Assembly (NCBI GenBank): GCA_002493515.1
Contig: DKYZ01000057.1
Coordinates: forward strand, 17,959 to 56,978
DNA length: 39,020 bases
Reading direction: 5' to 3'
Origin: Porphyromonadaceae bacterium UBA7087
GTDB taxonomy: Bacteria; Bacteroidota; Bacteroidia; Bacteroidales; Muribaculaceae
Shown: positions 16,547-25,492 of the stretch, piece after piece
Position numbering within the stretch: position 1 is the stretch's first letter
Layout: each line of letters begins with the position of its first letter
Made by a program: the position numbers and the translations under genes
The notes under the pieces: model-generated
What the model was told of the DNA's origin: nothing
The model's input: only the letters and a program-made list of their open reading frames with translations
The model's database searches: none

Positions 16547-19500
16547 ATGCTGATGGCTCGAATTTTCGACAACATAGACCTGAAATTCACTCAGGGGCTG
16601 CATGACATAATTACAAACGCAGGCGTCAAGCGCGTTGACTTCTGCGTCGGCTACTTTAATCTTCGTGGATGGGATTTGATTATTGACCAAATTGACACGC
16701 TCCCGGGAGACTATGTAGAGGAGGAATCATTCCGCGAGCCAGTATTAAGAGTCTGCCGTCTACTCATCGGTATGCATCAGCCGCCTGAAGAACTGACACG
16801 CTGGCTGTATGGAAAAGGAGATTATGCTCCCGATGCCGAATTCGTGCGAAGCCAGAAAGTCAAGATTGCCCGCGAATTTCGCCGCCAGCTTCAGATAGGT
16901 CTTCCCACAAAGAAAGATGAACTCACGCTTAGGCGTCTCTCCCAGCAGCTAAAGGAGGGTAAGGTCTGCGTAAAACTATATCTCCGCCACCCGCTTCATG
17001 CCAAACTTTATCTTGCGCATCGACCCGATGACAATTTCAACAAGATTATGGCGCTCATGGGGAGTAGCAACCTAACATTCTCCGGTCTGCGTGGCAATGG
17101 CGAACTGAACGCCGAGTTTGCCGACAGCGACCAGTCCAGGAAACTCGCCGATTGGTTTGACGAGCGCTGGGATGATAAATTCTGCATTGATATTACCAAA
17201 GAGCTTATTGAAGCAATTGATTGCTCATGGGCCGGCAAGGAGGATATCCCACCTTATTATATATACCTAAAGACCGCATATCATCTGAGTGAGGAAGCCC
17301 GAAACGGCATCAAGGAATTTACCCTTACTCCGGAGTTCCGGAAGGAATTGTTCGATTTTCAGCAAACAGCCGTCAAGATAGCTGCTCGTCACCTCCGCAA
17401 CGACAAGCGCGGCGGTGCGATGATTGGTGATGTCGTCGGTCTTGGCAAGACAATCACCGCCTGCGCCATTGCAAAGATCTATGAGACAACCTATGCAAGC
17501 AGCACACTGATTATCTGCCCCGCGAATCTTCGGGAAATGTGGAAGAAATATGCTCGCAAATATGACCTCAAAGTGGATATCATGTCGATGGCGAAACCCA
17601 TTGACGTTGACAACTCGCGTTATTACCGGCTTATTATCATCGACGAAAGCCACAACCTGCGTAACGGCGCAAAAGGGAGCCGATACCGCAATATAAAGCG
17701 GCTGATTGACCGTCAGAACAGCAATGTGCTGCTTCTTACCGCGACCCCGTATAACAAGGATTTTTCTGACCTTGCCAATCAGCTCCGTCTGTTTATCGAT
17801 GAAGACAAGGATCTTGGCATACGTCCCGAAGCTTATATCCGTCAGCTCGGTGGCGAGCGTCAGTTCATGCAGACGCATAGCGAGACTTTTATCCGCAGTA
17901 TAGCCGCTTTCGACAAGAGTGATTGTGTCGAGGACTGGAACGAGCTGATGAAGCTGTTTCTTGTGCGTCGCACCCGCACCTTTATCAAGGAAAACTATGC
18001 CAAGGTTGACCCGGAAAACGGGCGTCGGTATTTAGAGTTTCCCGACAAAACACGCTCATATTTCCCGGACCGCATCCCGAAGGCATTGAAATTCGAGACG
18101 ATACCCGGCGACCAATATTCCCGGCTCTATTCCGAAAGGATGATAGAGATGATGATGTCTCTGACTCTGCCGCGCTACGGACTGACTGCTTTCCTCAATA
18201 AAGAGAAAGCAATGGAGGCTTCTGTCACGGAGAAAGGAATAATCGATAACCTTTCTCGTGCCGGGACACAACAGATGGGATTCTGTAAATCCACATTCTT
18301 CAAGCGTATCGACAGTTGCGGTTTCTCGTTCCTTCTGACGCTGTCACGCCATATCCTCCGGAATATGGTTTTCATTTATGCGCTTGAAAACAAGCTGCGT
18401 CTGCCAATAGGAGACGAGAATCAGTTGCCAGACGACTTCATTGATGATGAGGATGTCAACGGCCATATCCTTGGAGAGGAATTTTCAAAAGAGGGGTTGC
18501 CCGGCAAAAATGAGCTGCCGAAAATCTTTACCGACCTCGACGACTACATGCGTCGGGCTGCCGAGTATTACAACTTTATCGCAACCAAGAACAATGTCGG
18601 CTTCATCGACTCAAAATATTTCAAGCGGACTCTCAAGCAACAGCTAAAGAAAGATTGTGAGATACTCATTGATATGATCAGACTTTGCGGCGACTGGAAT
18701 CCCGAAGCCGACCAGAAGCTCAATCTTCTCTATGATATGCTTACCGAAAGGCATAAAAACGAGAAAGTGGTGGTGTTCACCCAATATTCGGATACCGCCA
18801 ACTATATCTGTCGCGAGTTGAGACGCCGGGGAATGAAACAGCTCTCTGTCGTGACGGGTTCATGCGTGAATCCAACTGCCGAAGTGGAAAGATTCTCACC
18901 AACAAGCAATGAACGCACGGATATAGCTGACGATGAGCAATACCGCGTAATCATTGCGACAGATGTACTCTCCGAGGGGCAGAATCTCCAGGACAGCCAT
19001 ATCATAGTCAATTTCGACCTGCCGTGGGCGATTATACGTCTTATCCAGCGGGCCGGACGTGTTGACCGTATCGGACAGAAGGAAGACCGGATTTATTGCT
19101 ATTCGTTCTTTCCGGCGGATGGAGTAGAGAAAATAATATCTCTTCGCGGAAGACTTAACGAACGCATCAACCGGAACGCAAATATAATCGGCTCGGACGA
19201 AATTTTCTTTGAGGGCAACGAACAGAATCTCCGCGATATGTTTAACGAAAAAGCCGGCACACTTGATGACGAGGAGGATGGTGATGTCGATCTCTCGTCG
19301 CAGGCTTTCCAGATATGGAAAAACGCCACCGATGCCAATCCGAAACTTAAAGAGATCATTCCTCAACTGCAGAATATGGTTTATTCCACCAAGGAGGTTC
19401 ACGATGCCGCAAACAGCGGCGTCATTACATACGCCCGGACCTACAATGACTTCGATGTGCTGACATGGCTCGCGCCGGACGGCACCGTCATGAGTCAATC

Positions 19501-19960
19501 ACAAAAGAAAATCCTTCAAGCCATGCAATGTTCTCTTTCCGATCCATGCATTGAGCCACTGGTCAACCATCATGAACTTGTGTGTCAGGCAGTGGAGCAG
19601 GTGGAGCGAGATACGGCCGACCCGACTACTGCCGGTATTCTCGGCAACCGTTTATCTACGCGCTATCGACTCGTTGATCTGCTTGACCACTATTATAAGC
19701 AGGATATGAATATCTTCTATACCGCCGAAGACAAAGAAGACCTGAAACTCGCCATAGATGATATATATAACTATCCTTTGCTTGACTCCGCAAAACTGAC
19801 AATCGGCCAGATGTTGCGAGGGAACCGGAATAACGATGAGATAGTGCAGTATGTGCTCGAACTTCGCAAAAACAACGCACTCTGCCGTCTCCCCGTGGAG
19901 GATAATTCTCACCGCGATCCGGTGATTGTCTGCTCACTCGGAATGAAATACAACAAATAA
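16547..19960 (+). CDS. PLD-nuclease/SNF2 helicase fusion, defence-type
   Basis: A 1137-residue protein, first gene of a three-gene operon. The N-terminal third is a phospholipase-D-fold nuclease domain: HAKLYLAH (HxK, residues about 151-153) with GSSNLTFSGL..GNGELNAEF about 20 residues later. A SNF2-type helicase follows: Walker A VVGLGKTITACAIAK (Lys about 301), DESH box (about 366-369), LLTATPYNKDF, then the C-domain VVVFTQYSDTANYICREL and ATDVLSEGQNLQ..IVNFDLPW..IQRAGRVDRIGQ. Such fusions occur in restriction and defence loci; DISARM uses separate SNF2 (DrmD) and PLD (DrmC) proteins, but no DrmA/DrmB is here. ATG codons at 16547 and 16553 are both possible. The next gene starts 9 bp after its stop. 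I infer a DNA-translocating nuclease; the name of the system is unknown to me. Confidence 0.88.
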   Translation: MLMARIFDNIDLKFTQGLHDIITNAGVKRVDFCVGYFNLRGWDLIIDQIDTLPGDYVEEESFREPVLRVCRLLIGMHQPPEELTRWLYGKGDYAPDAEFVRSQKVKIAREFRRQLQIGLPTKKDELTLRRLSQQLKEGKVCVKLYLRHPLHAKLYLAHRPDDNFNKIMALMGSSNLTFSGLRGNGELNAEFADSDQSRKLADWFDERWDDKFCIDITKELIEAIDCSWAGKEDIPPYYIYLKTAYHLSEEARNGIKEFTLTPEFRKELFDFQQTAVKIAARHLRNDKRGGAMIGDVVGLGKTITACAIAKIYETTYASSTLIICPANLREMWKKYARKYDLKVDIMSMAKPIDVDNSRYYRLIIIDESHNLRNGAKGSRYRNIKRLIDRQNSNVLLLTATPYNKDFSDLANQLRLFIDEDKDLGIRPEAYIRQLGGERQFMQTHSETFIRSIAAFDKSDCVEDWNELMKLFLVRRTRTFIKENYAKVDPENGRRYLEFPDKTRSYFPDRIPKALKFETIPGDQYSRLYSERMIEMMMSLTLPRYGLTAFLNKEKAMEASVTEKGIIDNLSRAGTQQMGFCKSTFFKRIDSCGFSFLLTLSRHILRNMVFIYALENKLRLPIGDENQLPDDFIDDEDVNGHILGEEFSKEGLPGKNELPKIFTDLDDYMRRAAEYYNFIATKNNVGFIDSKYFKRTLKQQLKKDCEILIDMIRLCGDWNPEADQKLNLLYDMLTERHKNEKVVVFTQYSDTANYICRELRRRGMKQLSVVTGSCVNPTAEVERFSPTSNERTDIADDEQYRVIIATDVLSEGQNLQDSHIIVNFDLPWAIIRLIQRAGRVDRIGQKEDRIYCYSFFPADGVEKIISLRGRLNERINRNANIIGSDEIFFEGNEQNLRDMFNEKAGTLDDEEDGDVDLSSQAFQIWKNATDANPKLKEIIPQLQNMVYSTKEVHDAANSGVITYARTYNDFDVLTWLAPDGTVMSQSQKKILQAMQCSLSDPCIEPLVNHHELVCQAVEQVERDTADPTTAGILGNRLSTRYRLVDLLDHYYKQDMNIFYTAEDKEDLKLAIDDIYNYPLLDSAKLTIGQMLRGNRNNDEIVQYVLELRKNNALCRLPVEDNSHRDPVIVCSLGMKYNK

Positions 19961-19969
19961 ATCTTTGCC

Positions 19970-22900
19970 ATGATAAGAAAGCCTCAATTCCTGAATCTCA
20001 TTCGCCAAGGCGATTTTAAAGAACTCTTTGTTTCGGAACTCGGGTGGAACCGCTATCGCGGTTACGCTCAGTTACCATCCATTCCTGTTGATGACAAGGA
20101 ATACAATATCACCTCTATCGCGGAGCGCAACGGTTTTCAGATATTATATTGCGAAGTCGATGAAATACCGACACAAAGTCTTGCAAAGAAGATTGATACC
20201 AAGTTGCGTCGACAGGCTCTTGACTATATCTGTATATATCGTCTGCGCGGCACGGCTCACGACCTCTGGACAGTGCCTGTGCGGATCAATGAGAAGCGAG
20301 ATCTCGTGTTTGTTGAATACGACAACGCCAATGCAGAGGTTATCTATCAGAAAATAGACGGTATCTCATTCGGGTTAGACGAGCAGACCAACATCGTGGA
20401 CCTACGTTCAAAAGTTCAAACCGCCTTTGCCGTCAACTCCGAGAAGATTACCAAGGATTTTTATGCAGGGTTCAAGAAGCAGCACAAGGCATTTGCGGAG
20501 TTTATATCCGGTATAGAAGATGATGTCGATACCAAAAGCAACCGCAATAAGCAATGGTATGCATCGGTAATGCTCAATCGACTCATGTTCTGTTATTTTA
20601 TCCAGAAGAAGGGTTTTCTCAATCTTGATGTGAATTATCTGCGCAACAAACTGAACTATGTGCGCGCAAACGAAGGAAAGGACAAGTTCTACAATTTCTA
20701 CCGTAGTTTCCTTCGCAGTCTATTCCATGACGGTCTGAACATGCCGAAACATTCCCGTGACTTTGAGGCCATCTTCGGAAAGATACCATATCTGAACGGA
20801 GGAATGTTTGACGAACATCGGCTTGAAGCTGAATATTCAGACATAGACATACCTGATGAGGCATTTATCGACCTGTTCGACTTTTTTGATAAATGGAACT
20901 GGCATCTTGATACCCGTCTAACGGCGTCAGGTCGCGACATCAATCCCGATGTGCTGGGCTATATATTCGAGCAGTATATCAACGACCGCGCACAGATGGG
21001 AGCCTATTATACCAAAGAGGATATTACTGAATATATTGGCCGTAACTGCATATTGCCTTATCTATTCGATCAAGTCAAGAACGCTACTACAGAATCAGCT
21101 AAAGCATTTGCCGCTGATGGATATGTATGGCGTACTCTAAAGGAAAGCGGCGACCGTTATATATTCGATGCTGTCAAGAAGGGTTATAAGGATTTTGACA
21201 AAATACCGGAGTCAATAGCCCGGGGTATCATAACCGACGACATGCGTAAGGAGTATTCCGAGACACCAATAGGCGAGCTCCCCGAAAGTCATGTTCCTCT
21301 CGCTAAATTACGATCGGAGTGGAATACCAGAACTCCCGAAAAGTGGGGCTTACCCAGCGAGATTTGGCGAGAAACCATCGACCGCTTGCAGCGGTGTTAT
21401 ACAATTCTCGGTAAGATAAATCGTGGTGAAATCACTTCGATAAACGATTTCATTACCTACAATCTCGACATACGCACTTTTGCCTTAGACCTTATCGCAA
21501 ATGGTGACAGCAGATTCGTAGGGTGGTTCTATCACGCGTTGCAAAAAGTAACGATTCTTGACCCGACCTGCGGTTCGGGAGCGTTTCTTTTTGCCGCAAT
21601 GAATATTCTTGAACCGCTCTATGAAATATGCATCGACCGTATGCAGGAGTTCAACCGCGATAATCCGGCTAAATTCAAGGAGGAACTTGCCGAGATAACC
21701 GACAAATACCGCTCAAACATTCAGTATTTCATATTCAAGTCAATAATTCTTCGCAACCTCTATGGCGTTGACATAATGGTTGAGGCGACAGAGATAGCCA
21801 AACTGCGACTGTTTCTTAAGATGGTTGCAGTCGTTGATGTGGATAAACGTGCCGAAAACCTCGGTCTCGATCCATTGCCAGACATTGACTTCAATATCAG
21901 ATGCGGCAACACCCTTGTCGGGTATGCCACCAAAGCGCAGCTTGACAATGACCTTAACCATGCTGAAGATATTATGCAGGAACTCGCCAATCAGGATTTC
22001 AAACAGCAGATTGACGAAGAGATGCATAAAGTGGCAGCTGCATATAGGATATTCGTTTTCCAGCAGTTGCGTCAGGAGGAAGATATGATGGCTTTCAAAC
22101 AAGCCAAGCACGATTTACGAGAATTGCTGAAGTCTCTCAACGACAAACTGAACCACCGACTCTATTCCGCAACATCTCCTAATATAAGCTATGACGAATG
22201 GCTCATATCACACCAGCCATTCAACTGGCTCGCCGAGTTCTACCAAATCATCGAAGGCAACGGCGGTTTTGATGTCATCATCGGCAATCCGCCGTATGTG
22301 GTATATTCGACTTTAAAACTTGATTATCAAATAGATTCTTCATATGTAACTTTAGAAAGTGCAAACTTATATTCATTTTGCATAGAGAGGTCCTTAAACA
22401 TCCTTCAAGAAAATGGCAGTATATCAATGATAGTCCCAGTTTCATTGGTAAATGGTCATCGTTTTACTTCACTTCGGAATCTTCTAAAGAAAGGCACTTT
22501 ATATACTGCTAACTTTAACGGAGATACTAACCCCGGTACCTTATTTACAGGAGTTAAACAGAATGTCACAATTTTTGTTCACTCAAGAAACAATACTACT
22601 ATCTCCTATGGAACCCATTATAAACGATTTTTCAACAGTGAAAGAGAATCTCTCTTTGCATGTATCGAGTTTACACCAAATCCAATTCTTACAAATGGTA
22701 TTATAAAATCAAGTAAAATCATTCAAAACTCCATTCGAGAAAAAGTACAACGTCATAAACCTATTAAATTTAATTTTACCAATATAAAAACACCATATTT
22801 AATATATAAGAAAACAACTTCAGGATCTCAATACAGGTTGTTTTTCAAAGATGCACCATTCTTCTCAGTTAACGGTTCTATAGAAATTGCTTCTTCCTTC

Positions 22901-23311
22901 AAGCCTATTTACTGTTTCAATGAAATGGAGGCCTGGATATCTGCCTCCATATATAATAGTAATCTTTTTAACCTATGGTGGATATCTTTATCCGATGGTC
23001 GAAATGTTACATCTAAGGAAACTGACTCTATATGTGTTCCTAAGTTAGTTTGGACTGATCTCAATATCCAAAATCTTGGGGTAAATTTGATGCTCGATTT
23101 AAAGAGGAATTCAAAACGAGTGATATATCGTAAGTCAAAGGGGATAACTGAGTATGACCAATTTATCCCTCGTCTATCCAAACCTATTATTGATGAGATA
23201 GACACCGTCCTTGCCCGTCATTACGGTTTTACTGACGAAGAACTTGATTTCATAATCAACTATGATATCAAGTATCGTATGGGTGATGAACTGAACAATT
23301 CAGAGGAATGA
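19970..23311 (+). CDS. N6-adenine DNA methyltransferase, Eco57I/type IIG-like
   Basis: A 1113-residue protein. An N-terminal region (about 1-200) may be a nuclease or specificity-related fold, but I see no clean PD-(D/E)xK motif. LGYIFEQYIND and MGAYYTKEDITEYI (about 325-360) are typical of the helical lead-in of these methylases. Motif I is DPTCGSGAFLF (about residue 530) and motif IV is GNPPYVVY (about 772); the large gap between them is usual in the Eco57I-like class. The region after NPPY (about 780-1060) should contain target recognition; its DNA is far AT-richer than the rest of the gene, then composition returns to normal in the last 50 codons. The ATGA overlap with the next gene and the 9-bp gap before it mark an operon. 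Likely role: self-DNA marking, with the helicase/nuclease as effector (inference). Confidence 0.9.
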   Translation: MIRKPQFLNLIRQGDFKELFVSELGWNRYRGYAQLPSIPVDDKEYNITSIAERNGFQILYCEVDEIPTQSLAKKIDTKLRRQALDYICIYRLRGTAHDLWTVPVRINEKRDLVFVEYDNANAEVIYQKIDGISFGLDEQTNIVDLRSKVQTAFAVNSEKITKDFYAGFKKQHKAFAEFISGIEDDVDTKSNRNKQWYASVMLNRLMFCYFIQKKGFLNLDVNYLRNKLNYVRANEGKDKFYNFYRSFLRSLFHDGLNMPKHSRDFEAIFGKIPYLNGGMFDEHRLEAEYSDIDIPDEAFIDLFDFFDKWNWHLDTRLTASGRDINPDVLGYIFEQYINDRAQMGAYYTKEDITEYIGRNCILPYLFDQVKNATTESAKAFAADGYVWRTLKESGDRYIFDAVKKGYKDFDKIPESIARGIITDDMRKEYSETPIGELPESHVPLAKLRSEWNTRTPEKWGLPSEIWRETIDRLQRCYTILGKINRGEITSINDFITYNLDIRTFALDLIANGDSRFVGWFYHALQKVTILDPTCGSGAFLFAAMNILEPLYEICIDRMQEFNRDNPAKFKEELAEITDKYRSNIQYFIFKSIILRNLYGVDIMVEATEIAKLRLFLKMVAVVDVDKRAENLGLDPLPDIDFNIRCGNTLVGYATKAQLDNDLNHAEDIMQELANQDFKQQIDEEMHKVAAAYRIFVFQQLRQEEDMMAFKQAKHDLRELLKSLNDKLNHRLYSATSPNISYDEWLISHQPFNWLAEFYQIIEGNGGFDVIIGNPPYVVYSTLKLDYQIDSSYVTLESANLYSFCIERSLNILQENGSISMIVPVSLVNGHRFTSLRNLLKKGTLYTANFNGDTNPGTLFTGVKQNVTIFVHSRNNTTISYGTHYKRFFNSERESLFACIEFTPNPILTNGIIKSSKIIQNSIREKVQRHKPIKFNFTNIKTPYLIYKKTTSGSQYRLFFKDAPFFSVNGSIEIASSFKPIYCFNEMEAWISASIYNSNLFNLWWISLSDGRNVTSKETDSICVPKLVWTDLNIQNLGVNLMLDLKRNSKRVIYRKSKGITEYDQFIPRLSKPIIDEIDTVLARHYGFTDEELDFIINYDIKYRMGDELNNSEE

Positions 23312-23763
23312 TGGATACACTCGGCAATACTTCGCTGCTTGACCGCAGGAAGATTGGCTACTTTGCCTCTGGCACAATAGCCTCTCTTTCGGTGCTTCCT
23401 ACGCTTGATTGGGCTGCGGAAGTCGCACGGCGTGAAGATGTTGCCATAGTCAGCGGTTTCCATTCCAAAATGGAGCGCGAAGTCCTCGATTTTCTTCTCC
23501 GAGGCAAATGCGGAATAATATGTGTCCTTGCCAGGTCAATCTACAAGAGGATTCCCGACAAATTCCGCGAAGCATACAATGCCGGGCGAGTCCTCTTCAT
23601 CGCACCATTCAAGACCACCGCAACAATGACATCCCGTCACCTCTGCCAACAACGCAACGAATACGTCGCCTCAATCTCAGACGAGCTCGTCTTCTCCTCC
23701 CTGACTCCTGACAGCTCACTTTATCCATTGTCTTTACAAAACAAACCTATTTGTCTGCTATAA
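23308..23763 (+). CDS. DprA/Smf-like Rossmann-fold protein, third gene of the defence operon
   Basis: A 151-residue product overlapping the methyltransferase stop (ATGA). The pattern matches the DprA/LOG-type Rossmann fold: IGYFASGTIASLS, then AAEVARREDVAIVSGFHSKMEREVLDFLLRG, CGIICVLARSIYKRIPDKF, GRVLFIAPF, and QRNEYVASISDELVF, which lines up with the RN..vaaLSD segment of DprA. In true DprA this fold binds single-stranded DNA and RecA for transformation; the short stand-alone versions in defence loci are of unsettled function, possibly nucleotide or DNA binding. It lacks the extra N- and C-terminal domains of housekeeping DprA. The last dozen residues may be derived from the neighbouring non-coding element. 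I infer participation in the same system because of the translational coupling. Confidence 0.7.
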   Translation: MMDTLGNTSLLDRRKIGYFASGTIASLSVLPTLDWAAEVARREDVAIVSGFHSKMEREVLDFLLRGKCGIICVLARSIYKRIPDKFREAYNAGRVLFIAPFKTTATMTSRHLCQQRNEYVASISDELVFSSLTPDSSLYPLSLQNKPICLL

Positions 23764-24205
23764 ATCCAGGCTTTAGTCTGTCCCAAACCTCTGTGTCTGG
23801 TAAAGATACTGTACAACATACATAATATCATGGAGTTACGTCTAGTCTAAACCAGATTGGAGACATCTCCAGCTCCGTGCCGTAGTCCTCTTCCTTTCCA
23901 ATGATCATTTATTTGTCGGCAAGGCAAAACTCCAACAGTGTTGTAGTTTTGAGTCGGAGAAGTGATGGCGGTCTTTCCGTTGCGGAATTGAGATGCTAAA
24001 GCGTTTCCGGGAAGTTTCGTCCTGTCCAGGATTGTTATCGCGCAAATATTCCCCGGGGCGGCGGTCGTCCTCGTCCGCCAGCCTAAGAACGTCTCGCTGT
24101 GCGAGACAATGAGCGGATAGGCTCGAAGACGGGACGTCTTCGGCCCCATGACATAATCTTTTCTGAGTCTCAGTCGTTAGATATAGAAATGGAAAGTCTA
24201 AACGG
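23764..24205. other. Structured intergenic region without a convincing gene
   Basis: 442 bases between the defence operon and the META lipoprotein gene. Several perfect short hairpins are present: TTCCG/CGGAA, CCTG/CAGG, GTCTCG/CGAGAC enclosed by AGCCT/AGGCT (about 24082-24122), and CGAAGACG/CGTCTTCG at about 24123-24142. A 100-codon minus-strand frame (24149-23847) is open and remains open past one TAG to about 23730, but it has no promoter element and reads like non-coding DNA (Arg/Thr/Pro-rich, no fold pattern). It may be a conserved multicopy element, a structured RNA or decayed DNA; I cannot tell which. Confidence 0.45.
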
Positions 24206-25021
24206 ATGAAAGTTATGAACAGAAAATATGGAGTGCCCTTCGGGGCTGGTGCCACGGCATTGGCGCTGACCATGATGATGGCGTCGTGTGCCGGCACAAA
24301 GAAGGTGTCGAATGATATGATGCCTATATCGGATCTCAACGGCGAATGGAATATTCTCAGGGCCGGAGACGAAATCGTGAAAGCCCAGCCTGGAGAGGAG
24401 ACTCCCTTCCTGGGGTTCAAGACGGAAAGCTCCGAGGTATACGGCAACGCGGGATGCAACAACCTGATGGGCACGTATCAGAATACCGACAAAGCCGGTT
24501 CCATATCTTTGGCCGGACTGGCGTCGACTATGATGATGTGTCCGCAGATGGATATGGAGGACTTTATCAAGCGAAAGTTGGCGGAGGTAGAGGGATTCAG
24601 ACGTGGCCCGGGAAACACTGTCCTGTTGGTTAACAAGAAGGGAAAGACTGTCGTGCTCCTCGGCAAACGCAGTTCAGTCACCAAAGTACCGGAATTGAAT
24701 GGAAAATGGACTGTATCGACTGTCGGCGACGTCGCCACACGCGGGTTCGAGGGCTATCCGTTCACCATGGAGTTCAATCCCGGCGACAATACTTTCAGTT
24801 GCTCGACCGACTGCAATACGCTCGGAGGTGCATATACAGTCACCGGGAGCAAGATAACATTCTCGAATATTTTCGGCACGATGAAGGCCTGCGAGAACAT
24901 GGAAGTGGAGCACAAGATGACCGAGGCTCTACAGATGACGTCTGCGTTCAACGAGCTCCCCGACGGTTCGGTGGCTTTCTACGACAAGTCGGCCCAGCTG
25001 CTCTTCATCATACGCAAGTAA
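24206..25021 (+). CDS. Lipoprotein with two META (HslJ-like) domains
   Basis: A 271-residue envelope lipoprotein. The signal ends in a lipobox (LTMMMASC, Cys28 if translation starts at 24206; an in-frame ATG at 24215 is also possible). Two META repeats follow: NGEWNI..FLGF..VYGNAGCNNLMGTY..MMMCPQM (about 48-150) and NGKWTVS..FTMEF..FSCSTDCNTLGGAYTV..FGTMKAC (about 160-270). The paired NxCN and methionine/cysteine-containing TMxxC motifs are hallmarks of the family, whose E. coli member HslJ is linked to novobiocin resistance and heat induction. The molecular role is unknown. No TAnnTTTG promoter is obvious upstream. Confidence 0.85.
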   Translation: MKVMNRKYGVPFGAGATALALTMMMASCAGTKKVSNDMMPISDLNGEWNILRAGDEIVKAQPGEETPFLGFKTESSEVYGNAGCNNLMGTYQNTDKAGSISLAGLASTMMMCPQMDMEDFIKRKLAEVEGFRRGPGNTVLLVNKKGKTVVLLGKRSSVTKVPELNGKWTVSTVGDVATRGFEGYPFTMEFNPGDNTFSCSTDCNTLGGAYTVTGSKITFSNIFGTMKACENMEVEHKMTEALQMTSAFNELPDGSVAFYDKSAQLLFIIRK

Positions 25022-25022
25022 C

Positions 25023-25075
25023 AAAAAACGCAATCCCCGGATGTCGCCCCGAATAAGGCTACGTCCGGGGATTGC
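25023..25075. terminator. Hairpin between the META lipoprotein and XRE genes
   Basis: GCAATCCCCGGA (25030-25041) and TCCGGGGATTGC (25064-25075) form a perfect 12-bp stem. Six A precede it, so on the minus strand it has the stem plus T-tract form; on the plus strand it directly follows the lipoprotein stop. It may work in both directions. Confidence 0.65.
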
Positions 25076-25149
25076 TGTTCGTACCGAAAATTTCGGCCCG
25101 ACAGTAAATTTTTGGGAAGAAATATTTTGAAACCAAAAACAATTAAGAT

Positions 25150-25473
25150 ATGGCACAGATGAAAGTAACAACCCTTGAGGAACTTGAAGATAAATATCTC
25201 GGCAAGATAGGAACGCCGGAGCGTGACGCATTCGAAGCTGAAGTAAGGGAGGCAATACAAAACTATCATATCGGGGAGGCTATCAAGGCTGCGAGGAAAG
25301 AACGCAACATGACCCAGGATCAATTGGCGGAGCTTATGGGTGTGAAAAAAGCACAAGTCAGTCGCATTGAGCGTGGTTGCAATCCTACCCTCAACACAAT
25401 AACAAGGGCATTCAAGGCCCTCGGCATGGCTGTTTCACTATCTTACGGAAATACACAAATCTCACTCGGTTGA
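25150..25473 (+). CDS. XRE family helix-turn-helix regulator, HigA-like
   Basis: A 107-residue protein with the XRE fold GEAIKAARKERNMTQDQLAELMGVKKAQVSRIERG..NPTLNTITRAFKALG at about residues 40-90. The N-terminal helix (VTTLEELEDKYLGKIGTPERD) is common in HigA-type antitoxins. No HigB toxin gene is found in the 128 bp upstream or between this gene and the downstream inverted repeat, so it is either a solitary regulator or the remains of a toxin-antitoxin pair. Its ATG follows an AT-rich stretch; no exact TAnnTTTG element is seen. Confidence 0.8.
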   Translation: MAQMKVTTLEELEDKYLGKIGTPERDAFEAEVREAIQNYHIGEAIKAARKERNMTQDQLAELMGVKKAQVSRIERGCNPTLNTITRAFKALGMAVSLSYGNTQISLG

Positions 25474-25492
25474 CACAATAAGTTCCACGGCT

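Noticed and set aside
16547..23763. Complete DISARM or type I restriction system
   Set aside because: Helicase, PLD and methylase elements are present, but DrmA, DrmB, HsdS and HsdR-type proteins are not.
16501..23850. TAAACCA shared by both flanks of the defence operon as a possible target-site duplication
   Set aside because: Seven bases are not enough to stand out from chance, and the surrounding bases do not match.
23847..24474. Two minus-strand open frames across the structured intergenic region and the META gene
   Set aside because: No promoter, no domain, and the longer one overlaps the clear META lipoprotein gene; kept only as part of the description of the region.
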